A stretch of 64,000 nt of DNA from CAZBME01 sp964645835 (GTDB lineage: Bacteria; Desulfobacterota; Syntrophia; Syntrophales; UBA8958): NCBI GenBank assembly GCA_964645835.1, contig CAZYDG010000085.1:62001-126000 (forward strand). Direction: 5' to 3'. Below are positions 1-8,762 of this stretch, in pieces. The position numbers and the translations under genes are program-made. Position 1 is the stretch's first letter; every line of letters begins with the position of its first letter. Below the pieces are notes generated by a model. It was given only the letters and a program-made list of their open reading frames with translations, made no database searches and was not told the origin of the DNA.

Positions 1-1
1 C

Positions 2-157
2 TGGTTTGCATTCATGGCGCTGTGTATAATGTTCCCTGTCCGGCCTTCAATATCCTTGATCATTTCCGGCGGATTTGCTACTTCCATCCCCAAAGTAATT
101 TTTGTCCGGCCACAAAAAGCCGGGAAGGGATTTGTTTATTGTGTCTTTGATCAATAA
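2..157 (+). CDS. possible 3' end of an upstream membrane protein gene (partial)
   Basis: A reading frame enters from the left edge and runs 51 residues to a TAA at 155-157. Its first 35 residues are hydrophobic (FMALCIMFPV, then SLIISGGFATSIP), followed by a Lys-containing tail, as in the cytoplasmic end of a membrane protein. It would overlap the preferred GTG start of the next gene by 17 bases, which would suit translational coupling. Frame 1 is also open to 150, so the coding call is weak. No family is recognised. Confidence 0.3.
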   Translation, partial: WFAFMALCIMFPVRPSISLIISGGFATSIPKVIFVRPQKAGKGFVYCVFDQ

Positions 158-1388
158 GATTGTCAATGCTGTTGTACGCGGTGAATTTTCGCAAGCCATG
201 CGCTTCGACGAGGGAGGCGTCCCCCATGTCCCGCCTGCCGCTGTGGCCAAGCCGCGCCTGCTGTATATGCATATACCTTTTTGTGAACGCCTTTGCCCCT
301 ATTGTTCCTTCAACCGCGTCGTATTCGAACGGCCGATTGGAAAGGCATACTTCGCGGCCTTGAAGCAGGAACTCCTCCTTTACAAGGCCAAAGGGTACGA
401 CTTTTCCGGTGTCTATGTGGGCGGCGGAACCCCGACGGTTATGGTGGACGAATTGGCCGATCTGCTGGCCAAAGCGAAGGAGACCTTTGCCATCCGGGAA
501 ATCTCCGTTGAAACCAACCCTAATCATTTGACGGACGAAAACCTTGCCATCCTGAAATCGGCCGGTGTCAACCGCCTTTCCGTCGGTGTCCAGAGCTTCA
601 ATGACGACCTTCTTCGAAAGATGGACCGTTATGACAAGTACGGCAGCGGCGAGGCCATCGCTGAACGGCTCTCGGCAATCGGCGGACGGTTTGATACGAT
701 TAATGCGGATATGATCTTTAATTTTCCAACCCAGACCCTGGAAACCCTGGATGCTGACCTCAATGTCCTAGACCGGATCGGCGTGGATCAAATCACCTAT
801 TACCCCCTCATGATCTCCGATTCGACCCGCCGGACTGTCGAGCGCACTCTGGGACGCGTGAATTACGGCGATGAGGAACAGTTTTATCACCGTATTGTAA
901 AACGTCTGCTGCCGTCTTACCGGCATTCTTCGGCCTGGTGTTTTTCACGAAAGGCGAATATGATCGATGAATACATCGTCGATTATGATGAATATGCGGG
1001 TCTGGGAAGCGGCTCCATCGGTTTTCTGAGCGGCGCCTGCTATGCGAACACCTTCCACATCCCTGAATACATAAGGCAGGTTACGGAGGGACAGATGCCC
1101 CTAATGGCCGCCAAGACCTTCTCCACGAAAGAGATGATGCGCTATGATTTCTTGATGAAGCTCTTCGGCACGCGTCTCGACCTGACCGACCTGAAGAAGA
1201 AATACGGCGTCAGTCCCTGGCCGTATCTGTGGCTCGACATCCTCGCCTTTTCCCTGACGGGCCGCGTCTCGTATCGGGCGCCGTCGCTCCAGCTGACGGA
1301 AAAGGGCTGCTATGCCTGGGTCATCATGATGCGGGAATTCTTCATTGCCGTTAACAATTTCCGGGATTTCTGCCGGCAGAAAGGATAA
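141..1388 (+). CDS. HemN/HemW-like radical SAM protein (coproporphyrinogen III oxidase family)
   Basis: Radical SAM enzyme of the oxygen-independent coproporphyrinogen oxidase superfamily. The cluster motif is CxxxCxxC (CERLCPYCSF, about residues 48-55), preceded by the MHIPF signature and followed by the SAM-binding GGGTPT motif (about residue 98) and the ETNPNHLT and RLSVGVQSF strands typical of HemN/HemW. The C-terminal HemN-like domain is present. The frame is open from 99, with a TTG at 102; GTG 141 is preferred because GGAAGGGA lies 10 bases upstream. The family includes the true oxidase HemN, the heme chaperone HemW and anaerobilin synthases, and the sequence alone does not decide between them. 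It lies just ahead of selA with four bases between stop and start, suggesting one transcript. An unusual biosynthetic role is possible but unsupported here. Confidence 0.8.
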   Translation: MSLINKIVNAVVRGEFSQAMRFDEGGVPHVPPAAVAKPRLLYMHIPFCERLCPYCSFNRVVFERPIGKAYFAALKQELLLYKAKGYDFSGVYVGGGTPTVMVDELADLLAKAKETFAIREISVETNPNHLTDENLAILKSAGVNRLSVGVQSFNDDLLRKMDRYDKYGSGEAIAERLSAIGGRFDTINADMIFNFPTQTLETLDADLNVLDRIGVDQITYYPLMISDSTRRTVERTLGRVNYGDEEQFYHRIVKRLLPSYRHSSAWCFSRKANMIDEYIVDYDEYAGLGSGSIGFLSGACYANTFHIPEYIRQVTEGQMPLMAAKTFSTKEMMRYDFLMKLFGTRLDLTDLKKKYGVSPWPYLWLDILAFSLTGRVSYRAPSLQLTEKGCYAWVIMMREFFIAVNNFRDFCRQKG

Positions 1389-1392
1389 TCCC

Positions 1393-2808
1393 ATGAACGA
1401 TCAACGTAATGCATTGCTGCGACAATTGCCCAAGATCGACGAACTGATGCTCTTGTTGGAAAAGCGTGGGGATCTCGAACAAATATTGCCCCATGTTGCC
1501 AAGTCCCTCTGCCGGGCCGAAGTGGAAAGACTCCGCGCAGCCATTCTGGCTCTCAAGGGGCCGTGGGATGGTCCGCCTCCGGCAGTTGATCTCGTGGCGG
1601 ATCGGGTAGCCGCGAAGGTACGGGCTCTCCATAGGTATCGCCTGCGTCGTGTGATCAACGCCACGGGTGTGATCCTCCATACAAACCTGGGCCGGGCGCC
1701 CCTGTGCCCGGAGGCCGTGGCGAGGGTCGTTGCGGTCAGCCGGGGTTATTCGAATCTCGAGTATGATCTGGTCAGGGGTGAACGGGGTCTCCGCTATGAC
1801 CATATCCGCGAGCTCTTGTGCCTACTCACGGGCGCCGAGGATGCCCTGGTCGTGAACAACAATGCCGCAGCGGTCTTCCTCGTTCTGAATACCCTGGCCC
1901 AGGGAAAAGAAGCCATTGTATCCCGTGGCGAGCTGATTGAAATCGGCGGTGAATTTCGTATCCCGGATGTGATGGAAAGAAGCGGTGGCCGCTTGCGGGA
2001 GGTGGGGACAACGAACCGGACCCGTCTCAAGGATTACGAGGGGGCCATCGGTCCCGAGACGGCCCTGATCATGAAGGTCCATACAAGCAATTTCCGCGTC
2101 ATCGGCTTCATGGAAGAGACGGGTCTGGCCGAACTTGCGGTTCTGGGGAAGAAACACGGGATTCCCGTCATGGATGATTTGGGGAGTGGCTGTTTCATCG
2201 ATCTATCGCCCTACGGCCTCTCCAGGGAACCGACCGTGACGGAAGTCCTGGCTGCCGGCGCCGATGTCGTCACCTTCAGTGGTGACAAACTTCTGGGTGG
2301 CCCCCAGGCGGGCCTGATCCTTGGGACGGCGGAGATCCTGGCAAAGCTCAAAAAGAATCCTCTGACCAGGGCCTTCCGGATCGATAAACTGACCCTGGCA
2401 GCTTTGGAAGGGACACTTGTGCAGTACCTTCATCCTCAACCTGTGGGACAGACACTCCAAACCGTTAAGGCCCTTACGGAACCGGTCGAGGACGTGAAGA
2501 AGCGGGCTCGGAGCTTGATGGCCCTCTTGCGCAGGCTTTCCAATCGCCGTCTGCACCTTTCTTTGACCGATGGGAATTCCACCGCCGGTGGTGGTTCCCT
2601 CCCCGGCGAAAAAATTCCCACGATGCTTCTGAGTCTCAAGGTGGACGGCCTGTCAGCCCCGGCCTTGGAGACCCGGCTGCGATCCCTGGAACCGCCGATT
2701 ATTGCCCGCATCGAAGACGACCAGGTCTATCTGGATGCCCGGACCCTGCTTGACGAAGAGTTGCCCATGGTCCGCGACGGCCTGATGCAGATCCTGAATC
2801 AAGGATGA
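1393..2808 (+). CDS. selA: L-seryl-tRNA(Sec) selenium transferase SelA
   Basis: PLP enzyme that converts seryl-tRNA(Sec) to selenocysteinyl-tRNA(Sec) using selenophosphate, in the cytoplasm. The protein is 471 residues, the normal bacterial length. Visible motifs are the N-terminal helical domain, the RVINATGVILHTNLGRAP strand, and the PLP-lysine segment TFSGDKLLGGPQAG. The start at ATG 1393 follows AGAAAGGA; an upstream in-frame ATG at 1345 lies inside the preceding gene and has no Shine-Dalgarno sequence. Presence of selA predicts selenoproteins, usual in syntrophic and sulfate-reducing Deltaproteobacteria (formate dehydrogenases, hydrogenases). No selB or tRNA(Sec) is seen next to it in this window. 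Confidence 0.95.
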   Translation: MNDQRNALLRQLPKIDELMLLLEKRGDLEQILPHVAKSLCRAEVERLRAAILALKGPWDGPPPAVDLVADRVAAKVRALHRYRLRRVINATGVILHTNLGRAPLCPEAVARVVAVSRGYSNLEYDLVRGERGLRYDHIRELLCLLTGAEDALVVNNNAAAVFLVLNTLAQGKEAIVSRGELIEIGGEFRIPDVMERSGGRLREVGTTNRTRLKDYEGAIGPETALIMKVHTSNFRVIGFMEETGLAELAVLGKKHGIPVMDDLGSGCFIDLSPYGLSREPTVTEVLAAGADVVTFSGDKLLGGPQAGLILGTAEILAKLKKNPLTRAFRIDKLTLAALEGTLVQYLHPQPVGQTLQTVKALTEPVEDVKKRARSLMALLRRLSNRRLHLSLTDGNSTAGGGSLPGEKIPTMLLSLKVDGLSAPALETRLRSLEPPIIARIEDDQVYLDARTLLDEELPMVRDGLMQILNQG

Positions 2809-2831
2809 TTTCATAGCGCAAGGTTTTTTAT

Positions 2832-3815
2832 ATGACGGAAAACGGCGACGCTTCGTCACCAATTATATCCCGCCACACGGTCTGTCAACAGGACGCAGAC
2901 ATGCGTCTCGATCTGTTTTTGTCCCGTGAGCATGCCCCCATGTCCCGCTCCCAGATCCAGAAACTCGTTGAACAATGCCGGGTTCTGGTGAATGGCCGTT
3001 CAACAAAAACGGGCTATAAACTAAAGCGGAACGATATAATCGAGATGCATGTTCCAGCGCCGGTTCCCAGTCAAATCGTGCCCGAGGCCATGGATCTGAA
3101 TATCCTCTACGAAGACGCCTTCCTCCTCGTTCTGGACAAGCCGGCCGGGGTGGTGGTTCATCCTGCGGCGGGTCATCATGACGGCACCCTCGTTCATGGC
3201 CTTCTCGATCATTGCAGTGATCTTTCCGGTATCGGCGGCGTCCTCAGGCCGGGCATCGTCCACCGTCTCGACAAGGATACTTCTGGTCTTATGGTCGTGG
3301 CCAAAACGGACTTCGTCCATCGGGCGCTTTCCGATCAGTTCAAGGCGCGGCAGGTGAAAAAGACCTACCAGGCCTTTGTCTATGGTGATATCGCCAATGA
3401 AAGCGGAGTCATCGATCTGCCTATCGGCAGGCATCCCGTGGCGCGGCAGATGATGTCCACAAAGGGCCGCCGCGGCAAAGCGGCCTTGTCACGTTGGGAG
3501 GTCCGGGAACGATTTGGTGTGGCAACCCTCCTTGACGTCTCGATCGAGACGGGCCGAACCCATCAGATCCGTGTCCATTTAAACGCCATCGGTCATCCTG
3601 TCATCGGCGATCCCATCTATGGGAAGGGGAGGGGGTTTAAGGCTGACCGGACTCCGGGCTGGAAAGAGCAGTTGAAGAAGATGAACCGCCAGGCCCTCCA
3701 TGCCCGTGTGTTAAACTTCCTGCACCCCGTCCGGCAGATTGAACTTGAATTCGTCTCTCCCCTGCCTGCCGATATGGCCTGCCTTCTTGATTATTTAAGA
3801 GAAATCGGAGGATAG
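2832..3815 (+). CDS. rluD: RluA/RluD-family 23S rRNA pseudouridine synthase
   Basis: Isomerises uridines to pseudouridine in large-subunit rRNA. An S4-type RNA-binding domain covers about residues 25-85 (RLDLFLSREHAP, VLVNGRSTKTGYKL). The catalytic domain follows, with the family motif HRLDKDTSGLMVVAK whose Asp is the nucleophile, and the later GRTHQIRVHL motif. The length of 327 residues is typical of RluD. The start ATG at 2832 has an AAGG upstream. RluD (positions 1911/1915/1917) is the most likely orthologue because the S4 domain is present and pgeF (yfiH) follows directly, as in many proteobacteria, but other RluA-family members cannot be excluded. Confidence 0.88.
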   Translation: MTENGDASSPIISRHTVCQQDADMRLDLFLSREHAPMSRSQIQKLVEQCRVLVNGRSTKTGYKLKRNDIIEMHVPAPVPSQIVPEAMDLNILYEDAFLLVLDKPAGVVVHPAAGHHDGTLVHGLLDHCSDLSGIGGVLRPGIVHRLDKDTSGLMVVAKTDFVHRALSDQFKARQVKKTYQAFVYGDIANESGVIDLPIGRHPVARQMMSTKGRRGKAALSRWEVRERFGVATLLDVSIETGRTHQIRVHLNAIGHPVIGDPIYGKGRGFKADRTPGWKEQLKKMNRQALHARVLNFLHPVRQIELEFVSPLPADMACLLDYLREIGG

Positions 3816-3819
3816 CCTA

Positions 3820-4659
3820 ATGTACACATTGACACAGCGAGGTGATATCACATGCCTGACGGCTCCTTCCCTGAGTGAACTTGATTTCTTAAGCCACGCC
3901 TTTTGCACCCGTGTCGGCGGTGTGAGCAAAGGACCGTTCGCAGGTTTGAACATCAGCCCCCTCGAAGGCGATGAACCCGAAAACGTCTGTGAGAACTGGC
4001 GCCTCCTGTCCCAGGCCTTCGGCATCGCGAAGGATCATTTTTTTCTCCTCCGTCAAGTTCATGGGGACGGCATCCTCGTCCTGGACCGGCCCTTGCCGAT
4101 GGCCCCGGCTGCGGCGGACCTTTGCGAACCGCCACCCTATGATGCCGTGATCACCGATCAACCCGGTCTGGCCCTATGCATCAAGACTGCCGATTGTGTT
4201 CCCATTTTTCTCGTCGATCCTGTTAATCGTGTCATTGCCAATGTGCATGCCGGTTGGAAGGGAACTGCCCTTGGTATCGCAAGGAGGGTCGTTACGGCCA
4301 TGACGGAGCGGTTTGGGAGTAAGCCGGGGCTGATCCTGGCCGCCATCGGCCCGGCTATCGGCCCTTGCTGTTACGAGGTTGACGAACCCGTCATACGTGC
4401 CATGGGACAGGGAATGGGTTGCCGGCCATCTTTGACGCATGACCGCTGGATGCTCGATTTACCCCTGATAAACCGGCATCTGCTTTGCGAGGCCGGTTTG
4501 GCCGGAGAGCACATCTCATCGGTCAATCTCTGCACATCATGCCGGAAAGACCTCTTTTTTTCCCATCGCAGAGACAGGGGAAGAACAGGGAGGCAGGTTC
4601 ACTTTCTGATGCTGAACGAACAGGTTCCCATTCAAGCTGGAATAAAAACACCAAACTAA
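3820..4659 (+). CDS. pgeF: peptidoglycan editing factor PgeF / YfiH-family (laccase-domain, purine nucleoside) protein
   Basis: Member of the YfiH/DUF152 (LACC1-like) family. The metal and substrate site is seen as VHAGWKGT (about residues 141-148), the CxxxxD region near IKTADC, and the C-terminal CTSCRKDLFFSHRRD with a GRTGRQ tail. Members of the family have been shown to act on purine nucleosides, and in E. coli the protein limits incorporation of wrong residues into peptidoglycan precursors. The older label multicopper polyphenol oxidase is probably misleading. The length of 279 residues is a little above average. The start is backed by GGAGGA four bases after the rluD stop, so the two genes are probably co-transcribed. 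Confidence 0.88.
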   Translation: MYTLTQRGDITCLTAPSLSELDFLSHAFCTRVGGVSKGPFAGLNISPLEGDEPENVCENWRLLSQAFGIAKDHFFLLRQVHGDGILVLDRPLPMAPAAADLCEPPPYDAVITDQPGLALCIKTADCVPIFLVDPVNRVIANVHAGWKGTALGIARRVVTAMTERFGSKPGLILAAIGPAIGPCCYEVDEPVIRAMGQGMGCRPSLTHDRWMLDLPLINRHLLCEAGLAGEHISSVNLCTSCRKDLFFSHRRDRGRTGRQVHFLMLNEQVPIQAGIKTPN

Positions 4660-4666
4660 AAAAAAC

Positions 4667-4695
4667 TTGACATCGGCCAATGCATACGGTAAAAA
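4667..4695 (+). promoter_or_regulatory. sigma70-type promoter for rho
   Basis: TTGACA at 4667-4672, 17-base spacer, TAAAAA at 4690-4695. It lies just after pgeF and about 220 bases before the rho start, leaving a long leader. Long leaders upstream of rho are the usual site of Rho autoregulation. A 15-codon open frame (ATG 4756 to TGA 4803) sits in the leader but lacks a good Shine-Dalgarno sequence. Confidence 0.6.
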
Positions 4696-4917
4696 AAAGC
4701 AAATCTAAAAAGGCGTAAGCAAGTCCTTCCTTTTGGAGTGTTTTCAGGCATTCAGATGAACAACCCTTTTGCAATCCGTTCTTCCAACACCGCGCGTCAA
4801 TGATGAATGGCCGCGATTAATTATTGAGAAAAAGGGATCGTATATATTCGCCGCATTTGCTCGCCATCAGGTGGATTCTTTTTGTGCAATCAAAAAAAGA
4901 TATAAGGGATTAGGTCT

Positions 4918-6165
4918 ATGAACATCGAAGATATTAAAAGGCTACCGATCAGCGAACTGGCCAATCTGGCCAAAGATCTCAATGTGGGTGGCGCAAGCGG
5001 TATGAGGCGTCAGGACCTCATTTTTGCCATCCTCCAATCTCAGGGCGAAAAGAACGGCGTAATTTCCGGCTCCGGAGTCCTGGAAATCCTCCCCGACGGT
5101 TTCGGCTTTTTGCGGGCCGTGGATTACAATTACCTTCCCAGTCCCGATGATATCTACATTTCACCGTCCCAAATCCGGCGTTTCAACCTGCGGACCGGCG
5201 ATACCGTCTCAGGAGAGGTTAGGCCCCCAAAAGAAGGGGAAAAATATTTCGCCCTCCTGAAGGTCGATTCGGTGAACTTTGAATCTCCTGAAATTGCCCG
5301 CGATAAGATACTCTTCGATAACCTGACACCCCTTTATCCCGATGAAAAAATCAACCTCGAATCGGATCCCGAAAATCTGTCGACACGGATCATGGATCTC
5401 TTTACACCCATCGGCAAGGGTCAGCGCGGGCTCATCGTGTCTCCGCCCCGTGCCGGTAAGACCGTCCTTCTCCAGGATATTGCCCACAGCATCGCCACCA
5501 ACCACCCGGAAATCACCCTCATCGTTCTGCTCATCGACGAACGTCCCGAAGAGGTGACGGACATGCAGCGCAGCGTCAAGGGAGAAGTTGTTTCCTCCAC
5601 TTTCGATGAACCGGCCACACGCCACGTCCAGGTTGCCGAGATGGTCATTGAAAAGGCCAAGCGCCTTGTCGAACACAAAAGGGACGTCGTGATCCTTCTG
5701 GACAGCATCACCCGTTTGGCACGGGCCTATAACACGGTCGTGCCGCCAAGCGGCAAGGTCCTGTCCGGCGGTGTCGATTCCAATGCCCTTCACAAACCGA
5801 AACGGTTTTTCGGCGCCGCCCGGAATATTGAATTCGGCGGGTCCCTGACGATTATTTCCACGGCCTTGATCGATACGGGTAGCCGTATGGACGAAGTTAT
5901 CTTCGAGGAGTTCAAAGGCACGGGCAACATGGAACTCCACCTGGATCGCAGGATCGCCGACCGTCGCGTTTTCCCGGCCTTCGACCTCATTCGCTCCGGC
6001 ACGAGAAAGGAAGAACTCCTTACCCCCAAGAACATTCTCAACCGGGTCTGGATTTTGAGACGGCTCCTCCAGGAAATGAATCCCGTCGATGCCATGGAGT
6101 TCATTATGGATAAAACGCGAAAGACAGAAACGAATCTGTTGTTCCTCGAGTCCATGCATCAGTGA
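4918..6165 (+). CDS. rho: transcription termination factor Rho
   Basis: Hexameric RNA-dependent ATPase that terminates transcription at rut sites. The protein has 415 residues with the N-terminal Rho-N helical domain (residues 1-45, LPISELANLAKDL), the cold-shock-like RNA-binding domain (about 50-125, GVLEILPDGFGFLR), and the RecA-like motor. In the motor are Walker A PPRAGKT, Walker B VVILLDSITRLARAYN, the Q-loop and the R-loop region (SGGVDSNALHKPKRFFGAARN). Close to the E. coli length of 419, with no insertion. The Shine-Dalgarno sequence is AAGGGATTAGG before ATG 4918. Confidence 0.97.
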   Translation: MNIEDIKRLPISELANLAKDLNVGGASGMRRQDLIFAILQSQGEKNGVISGSGVLEILPDGFGFLRAVDYNYLPSPDDIYISPSQIRRFNLRTGDTVSGEVRPPKEGEKYFALLKVDSVNFESPEIARDKILFDNLTPLYPDEKINLESDPENLSTRIMDLFTPIGKGQRGLIVSPPRAGKTVLLQDIAHSIATNHPEITLIVLLIDERPEEVTDMQRSVKGEVVSSTFDEPATRHVQVAEMVIEKAKRLVEHKRDVVILLDSITRLARAYNTVVPPSGKVLSGGVDSNALHKPKRFFGAARNIEFGGSLTIISTALIDTGSRMDEVIFEEFKGTGNMELHLDRRIADRRVFPAFDLIRSGTRKEELLTPKNILNRVWILRRLLQEMNPVDAMEFIMDKTRKTETNLLFLESMHQ

Positions 6166-6207
6166 CAGACTAAAATAGGTGGAAGAAATAATTTTTATTA
6201 ATTTCCC

Positions 6208-6235
6208 TTGAAATTATTCTAAAGATGCATATAAT
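6208..6235 (+). promoter_or_regulatory. sigma70-type promoter for rpmE
   Basis: TTGAAA at 6208-6213, 16-base spacer, perfect TATAAT at 6230-6235, about 75 bases before the rpmE start. The AT-rich stretch just upstream (6185-6205) could act as an UP element. Confidence 0.7.
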
Positions 6236-6310
6236 ACGCCCCTTGACTTTGCAGAAAATGAATCATGTCGGGTAGATGTAAATCATTACCAAGAAGGAGT
6301 ACGTAACACC

Positions 6311-6517
6311 ATGAAAAAAGGAATTCACCCTGAATACAAAGAAACGACCATTACCTGCGTATGCGGCAATACAATCGAGACCCGCTCGACCAAACCGGGC
6401 ATTAAAGTGGAAATTTGTTCCCAGTGCCATCCCTTCATGACGGGTAAGCAGAAGATCATGGATACGGAAGGCCGCGTCGAGCGTTTCAAGAAGAAATATG
6501 CCGGCCAGACGAAATAA
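6311..6517 (+). CDS. rpmE: 50S ribosomal protein L31 (zinc-binding type)
   Basis: Small 68-residue protein at the ribosomal subunit interface. It carries two Cys pairs (ITCVCGN and EICSQCHPF), which marks the zinc-containing C+ form of L31 rather than the zinc-free paralogue made under zinc starvation. The C-terminal GRVERFKKKY is typical. A strong AAGGAG at 6294-6299 precedes ATG 6311. It has its own promoter and is followed by a 276-base gap before prfA. Confidence 0.96.
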   Translation: MKKGIHPEYKETTITCVCGNTIETRSTKPGIKVEICSQCHPFMTGKQKIMDTEGRVERFKKKYAGQTK

Positions 6518-6645
6518 TAGGCGTTCAGTTGATTTTTGTGTGACAAAAAAAGAGGTCTTTTGCCCATGACCATTAACCGGGATGGTTCGTTATCGGTAAG
6601 TTCCCCCCTGCCGGCTTGCCATGTCCGCACCATGCCGTCTGCATT

Positions 6646-6662
6646 CGCCGTGATTCACGGCG
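6646..6662. repeat. 17-base perfect palindrome in the rpmE-prfA gap
   Basis: CGCCGTGA, one central T, TCACGGCG. No T-run follows, so it is not a standard terminator. It may be an operator or simply an RNA hairpin in the prfA leader. The rest of 6518-6793 shows no gene; related genomes often carry a DUF1385 gene between rpmE and prfA, which is absent here. Confidence 0.5.
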
Positions 6663-6793
6663 ATCCGTATCATTACCGTCTAGAACTTTAGTGTGGCAAT
6701 TCCATCCAGCGCTCGTCCGCCCTGTACTATGTGTCCATTAGGAAGCGGCGGTTCGAAGCGTTGTATCTTGAATTATTGACAGGTTCGCAATCT

Positions 6794-7876
6794 ATGTTTA
6801 AACGATTAAAGGATATCGAACATCGTTATCTGGAGCTGGAAAGCCTGCTGAGCGATCCCGATGTGGTCGGCAAGCAGGCCCTCTACCAGAAATATGCCAA
6901 GGAACATGCCGATCTCCAGGAACTGGTGGAGACCTATCGTTGTTATGAGCAGATAGTCGCCGATCTCGAAGAGGGTCAAAGCATCCTCCAAGGGGGTGAT
7001 GAGGAGCTGAAGACCCTTGTCAGGGAGGAGATGCCCGAACTTAAGGAACGGCTGGCCGCCGTCGAAGAGCAATTAAAAATCCTCCTCATGCCCAAGGATC
7101 CCAATGATGACCGGAATGTCCTTCTGGAAATCAGGGCAGGGACGGGGGGAGATGAAGCAGGGCTATTCGTCGGCGATCTTTTCCGCATGTATGCGCGATA
7201 CGCCGAAACCCGTGGCTGGCGCGTCGAGATTATCAGCAGCTCCCCTGCCGGCGGGATGGGCGGTTTTAAGGAAATCATCGCCCTGATCGAGGGAAAAGGG
7301 GCTTACCGGAGTATGAAGTACGAAAGCGGCACTCATCGGGTGCAGCGGGTTCCCGTAACGGAATCTCAGGGGCGGATTCACACATCAGCTGTGACTGTGG
7401 CCATCATGCCCGAGGCGGAGGAGGTGGAGGTTAATATAGATCCCAACGAACTCCGTATCGATGTCTACCATTCCAGCGGTCATGGCGGCCAGAGCGTCAA
7501 TACGACCGATTCCGCCGTACGTATTCTCCACATACCGACAGGATTGATCGTAACCTGCCAGGATGAAAAATCCCAGATCAAGAACAAGGCCAAGGCCATG
7601 AAGGTTCTCAGGGCCAGGCTTTTAGACCGTATGCAACAGAAACAGGACGAAGAGATCTACCAGCAGCGCAAACTCCAGGTCGGCAGCGGAGACCGCAGCG
7701 AGCGAATCCGGACCTATAATTTCCCCCAGGGAAGGATGACTGATCATCGCATCGGCGTGACATTATATAATCTGGAAACATTCCTTGACGGCGATATCCA
7801 GAGTGTCATCGATGCCCTGAGCACCCACTATCAGACGCAAGCCCTTAAAGACGCAGCCAACGGCGGAAAGGCCTGA
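6794..7876 (+). CDS. prfA: peptide chain release factor 1
   Basis: Recognises UAA and UAG and triggers release of the finished peptide. The protein is 360 residues, the exact size of E. coli RF1. The codon-recognition segment carries PVT in VPVTESQGR, matching the RF1-type PxT signature rather than the RF2 SPF. The catalytic GGQ is in HSSGHGGQSVNTTDSAVRI, the site methylated by PrmC, whose gene comes next. ATG 6794 is chosen because MFKRLKDIE aligns with the usual RF1 N-terminus; an upstream in-frame start at 6731 would add 21 residues absent from the family. Confidence 0.96.
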   Translation: MFKRLKDIEHRYLELESLLSDPDVVGKQALYQKYAKEHADLQELVETYRCYEQIVADLEEGQSILQGGDEELKTLVREEMPELKERLAAVEEQLKILLMPKDPNDDRNVLLEIRAGTGGDEAGLFVGDLFRMYARYAETRGWRVEIISSSPAGGMGGFKEIIALIEGKGAYRSMKYESGTHRVQRVPVTESQGRIHTSAVTVAIMPEAEEVEVNIDPNELRIDVYHSSGHGGQSVNTTDSAVRILHIPTGLIVTCQDEKSQIKNKAKAMKVLRARLLDRMQQKQDEEIYQQRKLQVGSGDRSERIRTYNFPQGRMTDHRIGVTLYNLETFLDGDIQSVIDALSTHYQTQALKDAANGGKA

Positions 7877-7901
7877 TGATCGGCTTCGCGCTAAGCGTTT
7901 T

Positions 7902-8762
7902 ATGGCCATGACAATCCGGGAGACACTCCATGAGGCAGTGCAGGTCTTAACCCAGGCAGGCCTGGTGAGCCCGCGCCTCGATGCTGAGGTCTTGCTCGCT
8001 CACAGTCTTGGGCAATCCCGCGTTTTTTTGTTTGCCCATCCCGAACAGGAATTGATGGAAGGGCAGGTCCAAGCGTATCGCCATAACGTGTCGCGCCGCG
8101 TATTAAAAGAGCCCGTTGCCTATATAGTCGGATGCAAAGAGTTTTGGTCTCTGCCGCTGAATGTGGATAAACGGGTCCTCATCCCCCGGCCCGAGACGGA
8201 GATTCTGGTCGAAGAAGCCTTGAAGATCGCCGCCGGTTTTGATAACGTAGCGGCCAGGATTTTGGATGTCGGTGTCGGCTCCGGGGCCATCAGTCTGGCC
8301 CTGGCGTCGGAATTGAAGCATGCTCATATCGTCGCCATAGACGTTTCGCCGGAGGCGATTACGGTGGCGGAAAGCAATGCGCGTAAGCTGGGTTTGGAAC
8401 ACAGGGTGTCGTTCGTCGTAGGAGACCTGACCAGGCCGCTTACCGGCGCTTTTGATATGATAGTGTCTAACCCGCCGTATATTGCCGCCCCGGACATGGC
8501 CGATCTGCCCGAGGGCGTCAAAGGATTCGAACCTCATGGCGCCTTGGATGGCGGCCCGGACGGCCTCTTCTTTTACAAGGGCCTCGTCTGTGAGGGCGAA
8601 AATCGGCTGAAAAAAGGGGGATGGCTCCTCATGGAAATAGGAGCGGGTCAGAAAGACCCGCTGGAAGAGATATTACGGGAATCTTGCCTGTATGATGAGA
8701 TAAGGTTTTGTGAGGATTACGCCGGTTTTGACCGGGTGGTTCTGGCAAGGAGGTGGTGGTAG
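7902..8762 (+). CDS. prmC: release factor glutamine N5-methyltransferase PrmC
   Basis: SAM-dependent enzyme that methylates the Gln of the GGQ motif in RF1 and RF2. The N-terminal helical domain is followed by a Rossmann methyltransferase fold with motif I ILDVGVGSGAISLALA (about residue 120) and the signature NPPY in IVSNPPYIA (about residue 188) that binds the substrate Gln. The length of 286 residues is standard. It sits 25 bases after prfA, the conserved prfA-prmC pairing, and abuts murA with no gap. Two in-frame ATGs (7902 and 7908) are equally possible starts. Confidence 0.95.
   Translation: MAMTIRETLHEAVQVLTQAGLVSPRLDAEVLLAHSLGQSRVFLFAHPEQELMEGQVQAYRHNVSRRVLKEPVAYIVGCKEFWSLPLNVDKRVLIPRPETEILVEEALKIAAGFDNVAARILDVGVGSGAISLALASELKHAHIVAIDVSPEAITVAESNARKLGLEHRVSFVVGDLTRPLTGAFDMIVSNPPYIAAPDMADLPEGVKGFEPHGALDGGPDGLFFYKGLVCEGENRLKKGGWLLMEIGAGQKDPLEEILRESCLYDEIRFCEDYAGFDRVVLARRWW

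Noticed and set aside
141..1388. Calling the first gene hemN
   Set aside because: The superfamily also contains HemW chaperones and other enzymes; the residues that separate them could not be confirmed by eye.
5209..6159. Long open frame (316 codons) on the - strand opposite rho
   Set aside because: It mirrors the codon pattern of rho, has no ribosome site or family motifs, and rho itself is unambiguous.
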